Shown in pieces: positions 44,531 to 55,307 of a DNA stretch of 64,000 nt. The stretch is taken from assembly GCF_018449545.1 (NCBI RefSeq), contig NZ_JAAVUR010000003.1, positions 186,001 through 250,000 on the forward strand, read 5' to 3'. The notes beneath the pieces were generated by a model. That model was not told where the DNA came from. It did not search any database and saw only the letters and a list, made by a program, of their open reading frames with translations. The translations under genes and the position numbers were made by a program. Within the stretch, counting starts at the first letter, position 1; every line of letters starts with the position of its first letter. Origin of the DNA: Granulicella sp. dw_53. GTDB lineage: Bacteria > Acidobacteriota > Terriglobia > Terriglobales > Acidobacteriaceae.

Positions 44531-45065
44531 GGCATTATCTCCAAACAACAACATTTCAAAATGTGGCAGTACCTTGACAGTACCGCAAAGAAAATCGAAA
44601 AACAAGAATTCGTTTTGAAGCAAGACCTCTATAGCCGAAGTTGAAACTCACCTGCAATTACCGTTCCTTGTAGAGTCAGACTCTATTTTCTCCAAACAGT
44701 CGCAAAAATCTCATATCTCGTGACACCCACTGAATTAGGTCACTAAATGAACGTAGATCCAACTCGAATGGCTAAGGCAATATAGAAACGGATCTTGCTG
44801 TAAACGCGACTTAGAACGTCGACGATGCAACTGGAAGCCAATCAGTTGATTACAATGGAAGAAGAAGCAAATAAATGAGGCAGGTGGAATCAAAGCCAGT
44901 GGCAGCATTCGTTTGCGATCATTTTTTATGACATCGTTTCCTTAGATCCCGCCCGCACTCTTTCGTTAGTTCGTTAAGTTATGGGCAGTTATGATCCGTT
45001 CTTTACTGTTCTCTTGCATCGTCAACCACTTTCAATAGATTCTGGCTCTAAACAGGAAGGAAGAG
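44531..45065. other. Intergenic region, 535 bp
   Basis: AT-rich divergent region between the zinc-ribbon gene (-) and the second GT4 gene (+). Only very short frames without ribosome sites are present. A GTGAC/GTCAC inverted pair occurs near 44720-44745. It probably carries the promoter for the + strand polysaccharide genes, but no known riboswitch or JUMPstart-like element could be confirmed. Confidence 0.4.
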
Positions 45066-46280
45066 ATGCGGAGGATTGTTCTTGGACATCCATTCGGAAA
45101 TGAGAATGTGAGGCAGGCTCTAGTCGCACTATCGAATGCGGGTGTTCTTGAATCCTTCGTGACTACGATCTGCGCCGAACACGTACCATTTCTTTCTAGC
45201 CTGCCTGGAAATCTACGGGAAGAAATAGAACGCCGCTCCTTCAAAGTACCTCCAAGTGACCACATCAAATCGCACCCCTTCAAGGAGGTGCTTCGGCTAC
45301 TCACCTCTCGTGTGGCCCACACCCTTCCAGCCATCAGAGCATTTGGGCCGACAGTGGACGATATCTGGCAATCGCTCGACGTTCATTTGACTGTGGAAGC
45401 TCGGCGACACGAGAAAAACGGCCTCGCCGTCTACGCCTATGAAGATGGAGCATTAAGCACATTCTCCGCGCTTCCCGGAGTTCGAAAGATCTATGAGCTT
45501 CCCATCGGATATTGGAAGAGCATGCATCGGCTGTTCATGGAAGAACGTACACTCAACCCCGACTGGGCAGTAACGCTCGCGGGACTTAGCGATCCGCCAG
45601 AAAAACTTAAGCGCAAGGATGCGGAACTCGAACTCTCCGATCAGATCATCGTCCCCAGCGAGTTCGTAAAATCGACGCTCCCTGAACATTGGGCCGCAAA
45701 GGCAAATATTGTCCAATATGGATGCCCAAGTCCAACCAAAATAAGAATTTCAGCAACTCATAATAAAGGACCGCTACGAGCGCTCTTCTGCGGTTCCTTA
45801 GGACAACGCAAAGGTATCTCCTATCTCTTCAATGCAATCGAGCGGATGGGTCGTCACGTAGAACTCACAGTAATTGGCTCAGAGGTAGCCCCTTGCCCTT
45901 CGTTACAGCATGCGCTTGAGAAGACAACATGGCATCGGTCGCTGCCCCACGCTAGAGTCTTGGAACTAATGCAGAGCCATGACGTTTTGGTCTTCCCAAC
46001 ATTGTTTGAAGGCAGGGCTCTGGTAGTTCTTGAGGCTCTCTCTCAAGGTCTCCCAGTCATAACAACAGCTCACTCCGGGGCAACCGACGTCGTGATAAGC
46101 GGCCAATCCGGATTTCTTATACCAATTCGCTCAACGGACGCCATCGTAGAGGCACTGGAGACGCTATACGATAATCGCGATTTATTAGACTACATGAAGG
46201 AACAAGCTCGGGTGATTGCTGCTGCAACATCCTGGGAGTCTTACCGTGCGAACCTCCTGAGCGCTCTTGCCCTCACTTGA
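45066..46280 (+). CDS. GT4-family glycosyltransferase
   Basis: 404-residue GT-B-fold enzyme likely adding a sugar in exopolysaccharide synthesis. The C-terminal nucleotide-sugar domain shows ALFCGSLGQRKGISYLFNAI, VFPTLFEGRALVVLEALSQG with the E-x7-E-type pair, and LPVITTAHSGATDVV. The N-terminal acceptor half (VLGHPFGNENVRQALVALSN) is less typical. AGGAAGGA lies upstream of the ATG. A 229-bp gap separates it from the Wzc-type gene on the same strand. Donor and acceptor are unknown. Confidence 0.86.
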   Translation: MRRIVLGHPFGNENVRQALVALSNAGVLESFVTTICAEHVPFLSSLPGNLREEIERRSFKVPPSDHIKSHPFKEVLRLLTSRVAHTLPAIRAFGPTVDDIWQSLDVHLTVEARRHEKNGLAVYAYEDGALSTFSALPGVRKIYELPIGYWKSMHRLFMEERTLNPDWAVTLAGLSDPPEKLKRKDAELELSDQIIVPSEFVKSTLPEHWAAKANIVQYGCPSPTKIRISATHNKGPLRALFCGSLGQRKGISYLFNAIERMGRHVELTVIGSEVAPCPSLQHALEKTTWHRSLPHARVLELMQSHDVLVFPTLFEGRALVVLEALSQGLPVITTAHSGATDVVISGQSGFLIPIRSTDAIVEALETLYDNRDLLDYMKEQARVIAAATSWESYRANLLSALALT

Positions 46281-46509
46281 AGTCTTTGAAGTGAGATAAC
46301 AAAGTCGAATTTACAGAGGAATTAGGCGATCTCCACTTCTACCTATCCTTTACCTTCAACTTAGCGTATCGATTACCTCTCGATCACAAAGTGCGTATTT
46401 CTAGCTTCTACGAGCAAAGGTATCTCCTTGATTCTCTTGTGAGGCCAGAGAAGATACTGTTACACTTGGATCGAGTCCGTTCGTTGAAGCGCTGTAAACA
46501 GGGAGTTTC

Positions 46510-48696
46510 TTGGATAGAACAGTGGATCAGGGAAACGGCACGGCACAAACACAATCAGATGCTATCGGCATTGCAGATATTCTTCGGATTCTTGCACGAC
46601 GCAAGTTGATGATTATAGGAATAATGCTAGTCTGTCTGGTTGCTTCGGCTGTATACACCTCGCGTCAGCCTAAAAAGTACGAGGCCGAGTGCAGGATAGA
46701 TATAGATCTAAATACTCCGAAGAGCTCGTTAGATCTACAGTCGTCCAACTCTGGTTCTTCCTCTACCGACCAAAAGATGGCCACCCAGTTGGGCATCATC
46801 ACCAGCCAGTCCATCGCCTGGGACGTAATTAATAAGCTAAAGCTAACTAGCAATCCAGATTTTGTAGGTCGAGTTGCGGCCCAATCTCCCGCCCCTCTCA
46901 GTTCCCTCTCCGATATCGACCGCTACTCTCTTATCCGCAGCTTTCAAGGTGGTCTGACCGTTCAATTTGAGCGCGGAACCGAGATCGCTCAAATTCGCTA
47001 TAAAAGCATAAGCCCGATCCTCGCCGCTCAGATAGCGAACGCTGTGGCAGAGAGCTACATTCAACATAACTTCGAAACGAAATATACGACCACGCGCACC
47101 ACCTCAACGTGGCTCAATGGGCAACTACAAACCTTGCGTACCCAGGTCTCCGATGCGGAGCAGGAGTTCGCCGACTTCCAGAAGAAGACCGGCCTGCTCC
47201 AAACGGATGAGAGTCACAGTGCCCTGCAGGATAGGATCAATCAGCTCAATACGGCCCTATCGACCGCACAAACAGCGCGAATCCTCAAAGAGATTGCATT
47301 CAGGGAAAGTGCCTCCGCAGATCCTGATCAGGTGCTTCCGAGCGCCGCTCTGCCGACATTGGTAGCCTTGCGCAATCAGCACGCCACTTTGGAGTCAGAG
47401 TACGCATCACTGACAACGAAATACGGAGACGCTTATCCTCGTGTCGTTCAACTGAAGAACGAGTTAACGCAGGTCCAGGCTGGAATTGATTCGCAGATAA
47501 AACGCGGACGCCAGCAACTGGAGTTGGAATACCGTGCCGCGATGGCCAACGAGGATCAACTGCGGGCTGCGGTCGAGGCCCAGAAGGAGGAGATCTTCTC
47601 AATGAATGAGAACGCCCTCCGGTACAGCATCCTTCAGCGCCAGGTAGTCTCTGTCAGAGATCTCTATGAAGATCTGACGCGCAAGCTCCAAGAGGCGCAA
47701 ATCACGTCGGGACTCAGTTCCGATACGATCTCTGTGATCGACCGAGCCTTGGCCCCCTCCGTGCCGACTGAACCCAGGCGATCGCTCAACCTTGAAGTTG
47801 GTCTTCTGCTTGGTGTAGTTCTCGGCATCGCGACTGCCTTCTTGCTGGATAACCTGAACACCACAGTTCGTTCGCTGGAGGATGTGGCTCGGTACTCTGG
47901 CCTTCCGGTGCTTGGCCTGATTCCCCACGCGCCCCTCAAGCAAAGAAACGGACGCGATGCGACCCCGGACGAAGCCAAAGGGCCTGTTGGCCCACGCGTC
48001 CTTCAGGATACGCGTTCTCATTTTGCCGAATCGTTTCGAATTCTACGGTCTTCCATCCTCCTCAGTTCCGCTGGCGGGCCTCCCCAATTTATTCTGGTGT
48101 GCAGCGCCTGGCCCTTCGAGGGAAAGAGTACCGTCTCCCTGAATTTATCCATGACGCTCGCTCAGGCGGGGAAAAAAGTTCTCCTGGTCGATGGAGATTT
48201 GATCAGACCCTCCTTGCACTCGAAGCTTGGGGTTGGAGCCGGTGACGTTGGCCTTAGCAGCCTCCTGACGACCGCCGAGTACGTCTCACCCGCGAGCTAC
48301 GTGCATCCCGGGTTAACCGTCCCAACCCTGGACTTCTTACCAGCCGGAAAGATTCCCCCTGCCTCGGCTGAGCTGCTTATGTCTCAGAAGATGAGCGAAC
48401 TCCTCAAGGAGTGGCGAACCATGTATGACTTTGTCGTTGTAGACTCCGCTCCCGTACTGGCCGTCAGCGACTCCTCCTCGCTCGCCAGCATCGCCGATGC
48501 CACTATCATGGTAGTGCGGGCTGGTGTCACCCGCCGCCAATCGCTCAGGGCATTGCGCGATACAATCACCAGCGTCCGCGGAAAGATCGCCGGCGTTCTG
48601 TTGAACGATGTCGAAACAAATTCCGACCTGTATTACGACTACTACGGAGGAAAAGGAAAGTACGGAGTCTACTATTCGGAGAACTCGAATGAATAA
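46510..48696 (+). CDS. Polysaccharide co-polymerase / BY-type tyrosine autokinase (Wzc-like)
   Basis: 728-residue inner-membrane protein controlling exopolysaccharide chain length. N-terminal Wzz domain between membrane segments (about 37-55 and 425-445), a long coiled periplasmic part (about 190-400), and a cytoplasmic BY-kinase domain. Walker A reads AWPFEGKSTVS (Lys539), where the usual PGEGKST glycine is Phe536. Walker A' is VLLVDGDLIRPSL and Walker B is FVVVDSAPVLAVSD. The tail is tyrosine-rich (LYYDYYGG, YGVYYSEN), the usual autophosphorylation cluster. The start is TTG with GGGAG close upstream. The Wza-type gene overlaps its end. Confidence 0.9.
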   Translation: MDRTVDQGNGTAQTQSDAIGIADILRILARRKLMIIGIMLVCLVASAVYTSRQPKKYEAECRIDIDLNTPKSSLDLQSSNSGSSSTDQKMATQLGIITSQSIAWDVINKLKLTSNPDFVGRVAAQSPAPLSSLSDIDRYSLIRSFQGGLTVQFERGTEIAQIRYKSISPILAAQIANAVAESYIQHNFETKYTTTRTTSTWLNGQLQTLRTQVSDAEQEFADFQKKTGLLQTDESHSALQDRINQLNTALSTAQTARILKEIAFRESASADPDQVLPSAALPTLVALRNQHATLESEYASLTTKYGDAYPRVVQLKNELTQVQAGIDSQIKRGRQQLELEYRAAMANEDQLRAAVEAQKEEIFSMNENALRYSILQRQVVSVRDLYEDLTRKLQEAQITSGLSSDTISVIDRALAPSVPTEPRRSLNLEVGLLLGVVLGIATAFLLDNLNTTVRSLEDVARYSGLPVLGLIPHAPLKQRNGRDATPDEAKGPVGPRVLQDTRSHFAESFRILRSSILLSSAGGPPQFILVCSAWPFEGKSTVSLNLSMTLAQAGKKVLLVDGDLIRPSLHSKLGVGAGDVGLSSLLTTAEYVSPASYVHPGLTVPTLDFLPAGKIPPASAELLMSQKMSELLKEWRTMYDFVVVDSAPVLAVSDSSSLASIADATIMVVRAGVTRRQSLRALRDTITSVRGKIAGVLLNDVETNSDLYYDYYGGKGKYGVYYSENSNE

Positions 48697-49696
48697 ATTT
48701 GGACGATGGTACTCCGCTGGCTCTCTACTTCTGACGCTTGAGCTTTGTCTGTCCGTCGTTCCAGGAGGTCTCTGGGCACAGGCTACGGGGGTCTCTCAGC
48801 CGACTGAGACCTCTCCGCAGACATCGACTGGAACTCCCGAGCAAGAGTTACGAAATCTCAATCAAACCGATACGAAGATCGAACCCGGCGATCTCCTTAC
48901 GATCCTGGTATTCGACACTCCCGAATTTTCCGGCCCTATCCGCGTAAGCAACAAGGGCAGCGTCGACCTCCCTCTCATCGGAAGCCTCACAATTACAGGA
49001 ATGTCACCCGTAGAGGCTGCCGCGCTCATAAGGGCTCGCCTGATCCAAGGCAACTTTCTTAAGGACCCCCAAGTCAGCATTAGCTACGCCGATCTCACCA
49101 ACCACACTGTAACGTTGCTGGGGGAGATCTCCCACCCAGGTCCGGTCCCACTCAACGGCGTAAAGACGCTCTGGGACGTTATAGGGTTTGCGGGAGGTCC
49201 AACCATAGCCGCTGGCAAGAAAATAATGATCTTTCATCGGGGAGACAACTCCAACCCCTCCATCTTCGACATGAGTTGGGACAAGGATCTCACCGGTCAA
49301 CCCAATCCTGTGATCTACCCCGGAGACACGATTCAGGTCACCCGCGCCGGCGTCGTCTATGTTGTAGGCCAGGTGGGTCGCCAGGGGGCCTATCCAATCG
49401 CCCGCCAACGGATGACAGTAGCAGAAGCGATTGCACTTTCCGGAGGCATCCCGTATGTCGCAAAGGCCGCACACGCCCGGTTGATACACCGCACAGAGTC
49501 GGGTCACACTGTTGAGGAGATCGATATCCCTTCGATGTTACAAGGCAAGCGGGCGGATGTTGTTCTGCATGATAATGACATAATCTTTGTGCCGCTCAGC
49601 ATATCCAAAGTAGCGATCACCAGGGGAATAGAGTCCGCTATCGCATTCTCTTCTAGTTTCCTCACCTACCGAGTCGCACAAAACAACAACAACTAG
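48689..49696 (+). CDS. Polysaccharide export protein (Wza-like)
   Basis: 335-residue outer-membrane/periplasmic export subunit from ATG 48689, which overlaps the kinase stop and has CGGAG eight bases upstream. A signal peptide (SLLLTLELCLSVVPGGLWA) is followed by a polysaccharide-export domain (KIEPGDLLTILVFDTPEFSG, SVDLPLIGSLTI) and SLBB-like repeats (VTLLGEISHPG, VYVVGQVGRQGAYPI). No lipobox cysteine is visible, unlike E. coli Wza. It should work with the Wzc-like kinase to move polymer across the outer membrane. Confidence 0.92.
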   Translation: MNKFGRWYSAGSLLLTLELCLSVVPGGLWAQATGVSQPTETSPQTSTGTPEQELRNLNQTDTKIEPGDLLTILVFDTPEFSGPIRVSNKGSVDLPLIGSLTITGMSPVEAAALIRARLIQGNFLKDPQVSISYADLTNHTVTLLGEISHPGPVPLNGVKTLWDVIGFAGGPTIAAGKKIMIFHRGDNSNPSIFDMSWDKDLTGQPNPVIYPGDTIQVTRAGVVYVVGQVGRQGAYPIARQRMTVAEAIALSGGIPYVAKAAHARLIHRTESGHTVEEIDIPSMLQGKRADVVLHDNDIIFVPLSISKVAITRGIESAIAFSSSFLTYRVAQNNNN

Positions 49697-49743
49697 TCCT
49701 TCACTCCGATACCCAACTGGCGTGATGACGGGATCGACGTATT

Positions 49744-51087
49744 ATGACCGCCATAGTTGAGCGTACAGTTGCTCCAGTCGCCGACAACAGATTGCACTCG
49801 CAGTCGATTCGGCGTCTTAAAACGTTCATCTGGCTGTACCTTCTCCTGCTTCTCTTCGAGGGTGCCGTGCGGAAATGGATTCCGCCGCTCTCCACGCCAT
49901 TCCTGCTGGTTCGGGACCCCGTGGCGCTCCTAATCTGGTTTTCCGGGAGGCGGCTGAGAGTAGGCAGCCAAAGGGTCTGGACAGCCTTTGATATTTACGC
50001 ACTGACGATAACCATCTTAGGTCTGCTCCAACTCATCGGAACAACTCTGAACCCACTCGTAATTCTCTATGGGTGGAGATCCTATGTGCTGCACATCCCT
50101 GTGATCATCGTGTTGGGAGCGTTCCTTGACGCCAAAGATCTCAAGACCATCGGGAAATGGACCCTGATCATTTCGATCCCAATGACGATTTTGATGGTGG
50201 CACAGTACCTCGCCCCTCCGGTCTCATTTCTCAATCGTGGCGCCTCGGAAGGGGGCGGACAAATCATCGGCGCATTGGGTCACATCCGGCCCGCTGGAAC
50301 CTTCAGTTACATCACCGGTCCCATCAGCTTTGTCCCTCTCGTCGCAGTCACATGCATCTGGGGCATGGTGCGTAAGGGGCTGTTTCCGCAATGGCTCGTA
50401 TATTCCTCTGCGATTGCAACTCTCATCGTCATCCCGGTCAGCGTCAGTCGATCCATTGCGGTTTTAGTTGCAGGGGTTATATTTACCTCGGCTCTTGGCA
50501 TAGTCATCCGGAGTGGTATTTCATTCAATCCCGACCGCCTGCCGCACATCGCCGTAGGAATGCTTGCCGGCGTCGCTGTCGTCATTGGACTTGCACAGGT
50601 TCCGCTCGTTCGAGACGCGATGGACACCTTTACAACCCGCTGGACCCAAGCGCAAGGAACTGCTGGCGACAACTCGGCTTTGGAAGACCGCATCGTCGCC
50701 AGCGTCACCGAGGCTCTGAGCCCCGTCACAAAGGTCTCCGCTCTAGGGTCTGGAATAGGTGCAGGGAGCTCCGTAGCCGCAGCCCTGAACAACAACCGGT
50801 TGTCGTCCTTCGAATTTGGAGAAGGCTCCCTGGAACGTGAGGTCTACGAACTTGGTTCGTGGCTGGGCCCCATCTTCGTCCTATCGAGAATGGTGTTCGC
50901 ACTCGTCCTATTTGTAAGCTTGTTCAGATCGATCTACCGAGGAGTAATACTTCCCTGGCTTCTTGTGGTCCCTGCTTTAGGGGCTATCACCCAGGGCTCC
51001 TTCGACCTCGCAACCTCACAAGGCTTCCTGGTAGTGATAGTAGGCATCACGATCGCATCGCTCCGCATGGAACAAGATGCGCGATAA
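49744..51087 (+). CDS. O-antigen ligase/polymerase-like membrane protein
   Basis: 447-residue protein with about ten membrane segments and an N-terminal signature FEGAVRKWIPPLSTPFLLVR that is common in proteins encoded within bacterial exopolysaccharide loci. The large loop between later segments (RWTQAQGTAGDNSALEDRI) matches the periplasmic loop of O-antigen ligase/Wzy-type polymerases. It is 47 bases after the Wza-like gene on the same strand, so it is probably the polymerase or ligase acting on the same glycan. Ribosome site is weak. Ligase versus polymerase cannot be settled from sequence. Confidence 0.78.
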   Translation: MTAIVERTVAPVADNRLHSQSIRRLKTFIWLYLLLLLFEGAVRKWIPPLSTPFLLVRDPVALLIWFSGRRLRVGSQRVWTAFDIYALTITILGLLQLIGTTLNPLVILYGWRSYVLHIPVIIVLGAFLDAKDLKTIGKWTLIISIPMTILMVAQYLAPPVSFLNRGASEGGGQIIGALGHIRPAGTFSYITGPISFVPLVAVTCIWGMVRKGLFPQWLVYSSAIATLIVIPVSVSRSIAVLVAGVIFTSALGIVIRSGISFNPDRLPHIAVGMLAGVAVVIGLAQVPLVRDAMDTFTTRWTQAQGTAGDNSALEDRIVASVTEALSPVTKVSALGSGIGAGSSVAAALNNNRLSSFEFGEGSLEREVYELGSWLGPIFVLSRMVFALVLFVSLFRSIYRGVILPWLLVVPALGAITQGSFDLATSQGFLVVIVGITIASLRMEQDAR

Positions 51088-51149
51088 TCTTCACATCCGA
51101 AAAACTACAGACAGACCCATCCAGCACCGGCCTTATCCTTAAGATCAGC

Positions 51150-51761
51150 ATGACCACCTCCATCTCCTCATCATTCTCCCGACTCCTCCTGCTGCTCGCC
51201 GCCGGGCTCCTCACCGCGTCCTCTGCTCAGGCCATCGAGGTCAAGGTCTCCGCCCAGGCTCTGGAGCGCACCCTGCGTGCTCAACTCTTCAATTCCGCCG
51301 ACGGTCGTTACTACATGCGCGGCGACATCTCTACCCCTTGCTACGTCTACGTCGACTCACCCCGCATCTCCTTCAAGGACGACCGCGTCGTCGTCCACGT
51401 CCACACCCGCGCCAAGATCGGCACCTCCGTCTACGGCACCTGTGTCGGCGTCCCCTTCAACACCGAAGCAGACGTCTCCTTCATCCCCGACGCCGAAGGC
51501 GAGTCCATCGGCTTCCGCGACGCCCGCATCGAGCGTCTCTCCGAAAACCGCGAGCTCAACTTCCTCCTCGTCCCCTTTCTCTCCCGCAAGCTTCCCTCCC
51601 AGATGAAGGTCAACGCCGCCGACCTCATGCGCAAGCTCCTCCTGCACTCGGCCGACACCACCGGTTACGCCCTCTCCCTCAGCTCCCTCAAGCTCCATTC
51701 CATGCTCGTCGAGGGTCAAAACCTCACCTTGGATGTCGATGCCAACATGCATGTGGACTGA
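51150..51761 (+). CDS. Exported protein of unknown function
   Basis: 203-residue protein from ATG 51150 with a clear signal peptide ([17 protein letters not shown]). The mature part is beta-rich with repeated short strands (VEVKVSAQ-like start, [32 protein letters not shown]), reminiscent of lipid-binding or outer-membrane-biogenesis folds, but I cannot name a family. Codon use switches here to the very C-rich style of the following genes. It lies 24 bases before the serine dehydratase start and might share its transcript. The longer upstream frame overlaps the ligase-like gene and is not used. Confidence 0.7.
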   Translation: MTTSISSSFSRLLLLLAAGLLTASSAQAIEVKVSAQALERTLRAQLFNSADGRYYMRGDISTPCYVYVDSPRISFKDDRVVVHVHTRAKIGTSVYGTCVGVPFNTEADVSFIPDAEGESIGFRDARIERLSENRELNFLLVPFLSRKLPSQMKVNAADLMRKLLLHSADTTGYALSLSSLKLHSMLVEGQNLTLDVDANMHVD

Positions 51762-51768
51762 ACATAGT

Positions 51769-51774
51769 TACAAT
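51769..51774 (+). promoter_or_regulatory. Possible -10 box before the serine dehydratase GTG
   Basis: TACAAT ends 10 bases before the GTG start at 51785, with no ribosome site between them. If used, the transcript would have almost no leader. No good -35 box was seen. Confidence 0.3.
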
Positions 51775-51784
51775 CAGACTCATA

Positions 51785-53287
51785 GTGAATACAAGTCTGT
51801 TTGAACTCTTCAAGATCGGCATCGGCCCATCTAGCTCGCACACCGTCGGCCCCATGCGCGCCGCCCTGCGCTTCGTGCACGAGCTCCAGTCCTCCGCCGC
51901 CCTTCCCGCGGCGATGCGCATCCAGATCGACCTCTTCGGCTCCCTCGCCCTCACTGGAATCGGCCACGGAACCGACCGCGCCATCCTCTTGGGCCTCTCC
52001 GGCGAAGCCCCCGATACCGTCGATCCCGCCCGCATCGAAGACCTTCTGGCTCACATCCGCCAGTCCCAGACCCTCTGCCTGGGCGGCTCGCAAGAGATTC
52101 CCTTCCACGAGCCCACCGACCTCCTCTTCCATCGCAACCAGATGTACCCCGATCCCAACCGCCCCTCGCACCCCAACGGAATCCGCTTCACCGCCTTCGA
52201 TGCAGCCGGCGCCATCCTTCACTCCGACGTCTTCTACTCCGTCGGCGGTGGCTTCATCGTCTCCCACGCCGAGTTCGAAGCCGAACGCGACGCCCCAGCC
52301 GCCACCAGCTCCCGCACCGTTCCCTACCCCTTCCGCAGCGCCGACGACCTCCTCACCATCGCCGCCTCGCAGAACCTCAGCATCGCCGAACTCCTCCTTG
52401 CCAACGAAGTAGCCCTTCTCTCCGACCCCAACATCAAGATCAGCCGCCCCCAACCCGACACAGAAGCCGCCACACACCCCGTCAACCCTGAAGATCAGAT
52501 CAGAGCCAGCATCCTCGCCCTCTGGCAGGTCATGCAGCAGTGCACCGAACGGGGTGTAGCGACCGAAGGCATCCTCCCCGGCGGCCTCAAGGTCCGCCGC
52601 CGCGCCCATCGTCTCGCCGAGCGTCTCAACACCTTCGGCTCCAAAGATCCCCTCGCCCCCATCGACTGGGTCACCGTCTACGCCATGGCCGTCAACGAGG
52701 AGAACGCCGCCGGAGGCCGTGTCGTCACCGCGCCAACCAACGGGGCAGCCGGAGTCATCCCCGCCATCGCTCACTACTACATGCGCTTCGTCGCGAAGCT
52801 CCCTAACCCCGAGACCTCAGCCCCCGCCCTCTCACCCCAGGAAGCCGAATCCGGCCTCCTCCGTTTCTTCCTCACCGCAGCCGCCATCGGCATCCTTTAC
52901 AAAGAGAACGCCAGCATCTCCGGAGCCGAAGTCGGCTGCCAGGGCGAGGTAGGCGTAGCCTGCAGCATGGCCGCCGGAGGTCTCGTAGCTGCTCTCAACG
53001 GCACCAACGCCCAGATTGAGCACGCCGCCGAGATCGCCATGGAGCACAACCTCGGCATGACCTGCGATCCCATCGGAGGCCTCGTCCAGATCCCCTGCAT
53101 CGAACGCAACGGCATGGGCGCCGTCAAAGCCATCAACGCCGCCCGCATGGCTATGCACGAGTCCGGCGATCACAAACTCTCCCTCGATCAGGTCATCGCC
53201 ACCATGTACCAGACCGGCCTCGACATGCAATCCCGCTACAAGGAGACCTCACTCGCCGGCCTCGCGCTCAACATCATCGAGTGCTGA
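51785..53287 (+). CDS. sdaA: L-serine ammonia-lyase, single-chain Fe-S type
   Basis: 500-residue iron-sulfur L-serine dehydratase that converts L-serine to pyruvate and ammonia. It begins at GTG 51785 with [20 protein letters not shown], the usual start of the family's beta domain. The alpha domain carries the 4Fe-4S cysteines at about 385 (GCQGEVG), 427 (MTCDPIGG) and 438 (QIPCIERN). Both domains are in one chain, as in E. coli SdaA. There is no ribosome site before the GTG, which may be leaderless. The long open frame upstream of the GTG is not part of the gene. Confidence 0.93.
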   Translation: MNTSLFELFKIGIGPSSSHTVGPMRAALRFVHELQSSAALPAAMRIQIDLFGSLALTGIGHGTDRAILLGLSGEAPDTVDPARIEDLLAHIRQSQTLCLGGSQEIPFHEPTDLLFHRNQMYPDPNRPSHPNGIRFTAFDAAGAILHSDVFYSVGGGFIVSHAEFEAERDAPAATSSRTVPYPFRSADDLLTIAASQNLSIAELLLANEVALLSDPNIKISRPQPDTEAATHPVNPEDQIRASILALWQVMQQCTERGVATEGILPGGLKVRRRAHRLAERLNTFGSKDPLAPIDWVTVYAMAVNEENAAGGRVVTAPTNGAAGVIPAIAHYYMRFVAKLPNPETSAPALSPQEAESGLLRFFLTAAAIGILYKENASISGAEVGCQGEVGVACSMAAGGLVAALNGTNAQIEHAAEIAMEHNLGMTCDPIGGLVQIPCIERNGMGAVKAINAARMAMHESGDHKLSLDQVIATMYQTGLDMQSRYKETSLAGLALNIIEC

Positions 53288-53293
53288 CGGAAA

Positions 53294-54079
53294 TCAACTC
53301 GCGGCAAACCGCCCCAGGTTAATCCAGTATCGCGTCGCCAACGTCACCCTTCCTTCTTCTGCATAGCGCTCGAAGTACTCCCGCAGCGCCCGCTCGAACG
53401 GCGGATACCTCGGATCTTCCATGCGCGGAGCATGAGACAGCGACATCGTCATGCCATACAACTCATCCCAATCCAGTGACATGGTGCCGGCAATCTCCTT
53501 ACGCAGGAAGTCACTCGCCAGATACTCTTCCATCCGTCGATACACACCATACCCAGCATGAGAGTCTGCGTTATCCGTCGCCCGCTCACGCAAAAGCTCT
53601 TCGAAGGCCTCGTTCTCTTCACGCCCCGCCTGCGCTCGCCCAAACGCGATGATCGCGATCCACCCTCCCGGCTTCAGGATGCGGCGAAACTCCTCCATCG
53701 CCCGCTCCGTGTCGAACCAGTGCATCGCTCGCCCCGCCGTCACCATCTCCACCGAGCCATCCTCGAGGCTCGTATTCTCCGCGGTGCCATCGATAATCTC
53801 GATCAGCGAACTCTCTTCGTGCAGACGAGCGAACATCTCCCGCATCTCCACATTCGGCTCCACGGCAAGCACGCGATTGCCATTCGCAACAAAGATATCG
53901 CTCAGCAAGCCGGTCCCCGCCCCGATGTCCGCCACCTTCCACTCCGGCGTAAGGCCACACCAGTCCCGAAGCAGCGGCAACAGGATATCCGGTGCATACC
54001 TCTCGCGGTAGCGCGCATACTCCGCTACCTTGCCGTCGAAGCGGCGTACATTCTCTTCCATAAACCTCACCATCTTCAT
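53294..54079 (-). CDS. Class I SAM-dependent methyltransferase
   Basis: 261 residues from ATG 54079. Motif I reads KVADIGAGTGLLSDIF, with acidic post-I in VLAVEPNVEMREMF and motif IV region MVTAGRAMHWFD, typical of the UbiE/Methyltransf_11 group. Start is uncertain: ATG 54073 and 54061 are also possible, and the frame extends to 54181 where it would overlap the thiolase gene. It is convergent with the serine dehydratase and follows the thiolase gene by about 30 bases on the same strand. Substrate is unknown. Confidence 0.85.
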   Translation of the reverse strand: MKMVRFMEENVRRFDGKVAEYARYRERYAPDILLPLLRDWCGLTPEWKVADIGAGTGLLSDIFVANGNRVLAVEPNVEMREMFARLHEESSLIEIIDGTAENTSLEDGSVEMVTAGRAMHWFDTERAMEEFRRILKPGGWIAIIAFGRAQAGREENEAFEELLRERATDNADSHAGYGVYRRMEEYLASDFLRKEIAGTMSLDWDELYGMTMSLSHAPRMEDPRYPPFERALREYFERYAEEGRVTLATRYWINLGRFAAS

Positions 54080-54110
54080 TCGATGCAGCGAACGCTCCTT
54101 CAGCGCCACA

Positions 54111-55307
54111 CTAGCGTTCGACCGCCAAGGCCACCGAGTTCCCACCACCCAGACAAAGCGCCGCAACCCCCTTCTTTGCATCCCGCCGCATCATCTCGTG
54201 CACCAGTGTCACCAGCACTCTTGCTCCGCTCGCTCCAATCGGATGTCCGATCGCCACCGCACCGCCATTCACATTCACTCGCACGGCATCGATCCCCAAC
54301 TCCTTCATCACCCCCAGCGCCTGAACGCTAAACGCCTCATTCAACTCAAACAGATCTACCTCATCGATCCCCCAACCCGCTCGCTCCAGCACCCTCTGCA
54401 CGCCAACCACCGGAGCCAGCATCACCCACTTCGGAGCAACGCCACTCATCGCCTGCGCCCGAATCGTCACCATCGCCTCTAGCCCCAACACCTTTGCTCT
54501 CTCAGCAGACATCACAACCAAAGCCGCAGCCGCATCATTCACCCCCGGAGCATTTCCTGCCGTCACGGTGCCATCCGTCTTGAACGCCGGACGCAACCGC
54601 GCCAACGCCTCCAGCGCAGTGGCAGGATCATCCACCGCATCCTCCCGCACACTCTCATCCTTGTCGAAGATCTTTACAGCTCCTTTACGGCCCGGCACCG
54701 ACACCGCCATCACCTCCGCATCGAACCGTCCTTCCCTCCACGCAGCTCCCGCTCGCCGATGCGACTCTAGCGCATAAGCATCCTGAGCCTCACGCGTGAT
54801 CGCATGCTTTTCCGCCACCAACTCTCCCGTCATTCCCATATGTTGGTTATCGCACGCACACCACAACCCATCCTTCACCATCGAATCCACCACCGTCGCA
54901 TCGCCCATCCGAAATCCCTTGCGCCCTTGCGGCAGCAGGTACGGCGCATTCGACATCGACTCCATCCCACCCGCCACCACAATCTCCGCTGCGCCCGTCA
55001 TCACACTCTGCGCCGCCAGCGCGACTGCCTTCAAACCCGAACCGCACACCATGTTGATGGTCATCGCTGCCACCGTATCAGCAAGCCCGCCTTGCAGCGC
55101 TGCCTGTCGCGCTGGGTTCTGTCCGAGCCCTGCCGGAAGCACGCACCCCATCAAGCATTCATCCACGCTTGCAGCATCGATCGCCGCTCTACGCACCGCT
55201 TCGCGCACGACCAGCGCGCCTAGTTGCACCGCCGTCATCTCGCTCAACGCCCCTTGAAACTTCCCCACTGGCGTTCGCACCGCAGACACAATCACTACAT
55301 CTTTCAT
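54111..55307 (-). CDS. Acetyl-CoA C-acetyltransferase (thiolase)
   Basis: 398-residue degradative or biosynthetic thiolase joining or cleaving acetyl-CoA units. Nucleophile Cys88 is in [11 protein letters not shown], His355 is in [16 protein letters not shown], and the second acid/base Cys385 is in [12 protein letters not shown]; the N-terminus is [16 protein letters not shown] used ATG 55307 with GAGGTG upstream; the frame extends six codons further. Length fits the family. The methyltransferase gene follows. Chain-length preference cannot be read directly. Confidence 0.93.
   Translation of the reverse strand: MKDVVIVSAVRTPVGKFQGALSEMTAVQLGALVVREAVRRAAIDAASVDECLMGCVLPAGLGQNPARQAALQGGLADTVAAMTINMVCGSGLKAVALAAQSVMTGAAEIVVAGGMESMSNAPYLLPQGRKGFRMGDATVVDSMVKDGLWCACDNQHMGMTGELVAEKHAITREAQDAYALESHRRAGAAWREGRFDAEVMAVSVPGRKGAVKIFDKDESVREDAVDDPATALEALARLRPAFKTDGTVTAGNAPGVNDAAAALVVMSAERAKVLGLEAMVTIRAQAMSGVAPKWVMLAPVVGVQRVLERAGWGIDEVDLFELNEAFSVQALGVMKELGIDAVRVNVNGGAVAIGHPIGASGARVLVTLVHEMMRRDAKKGVAALCLGGGNSVALAVER

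Noticed and set aside
51716..52774. 352-codon antisense frame over serine dehydratase
   Set aside because: Composition artefact; the + strand has intact Fe-S cysteines.
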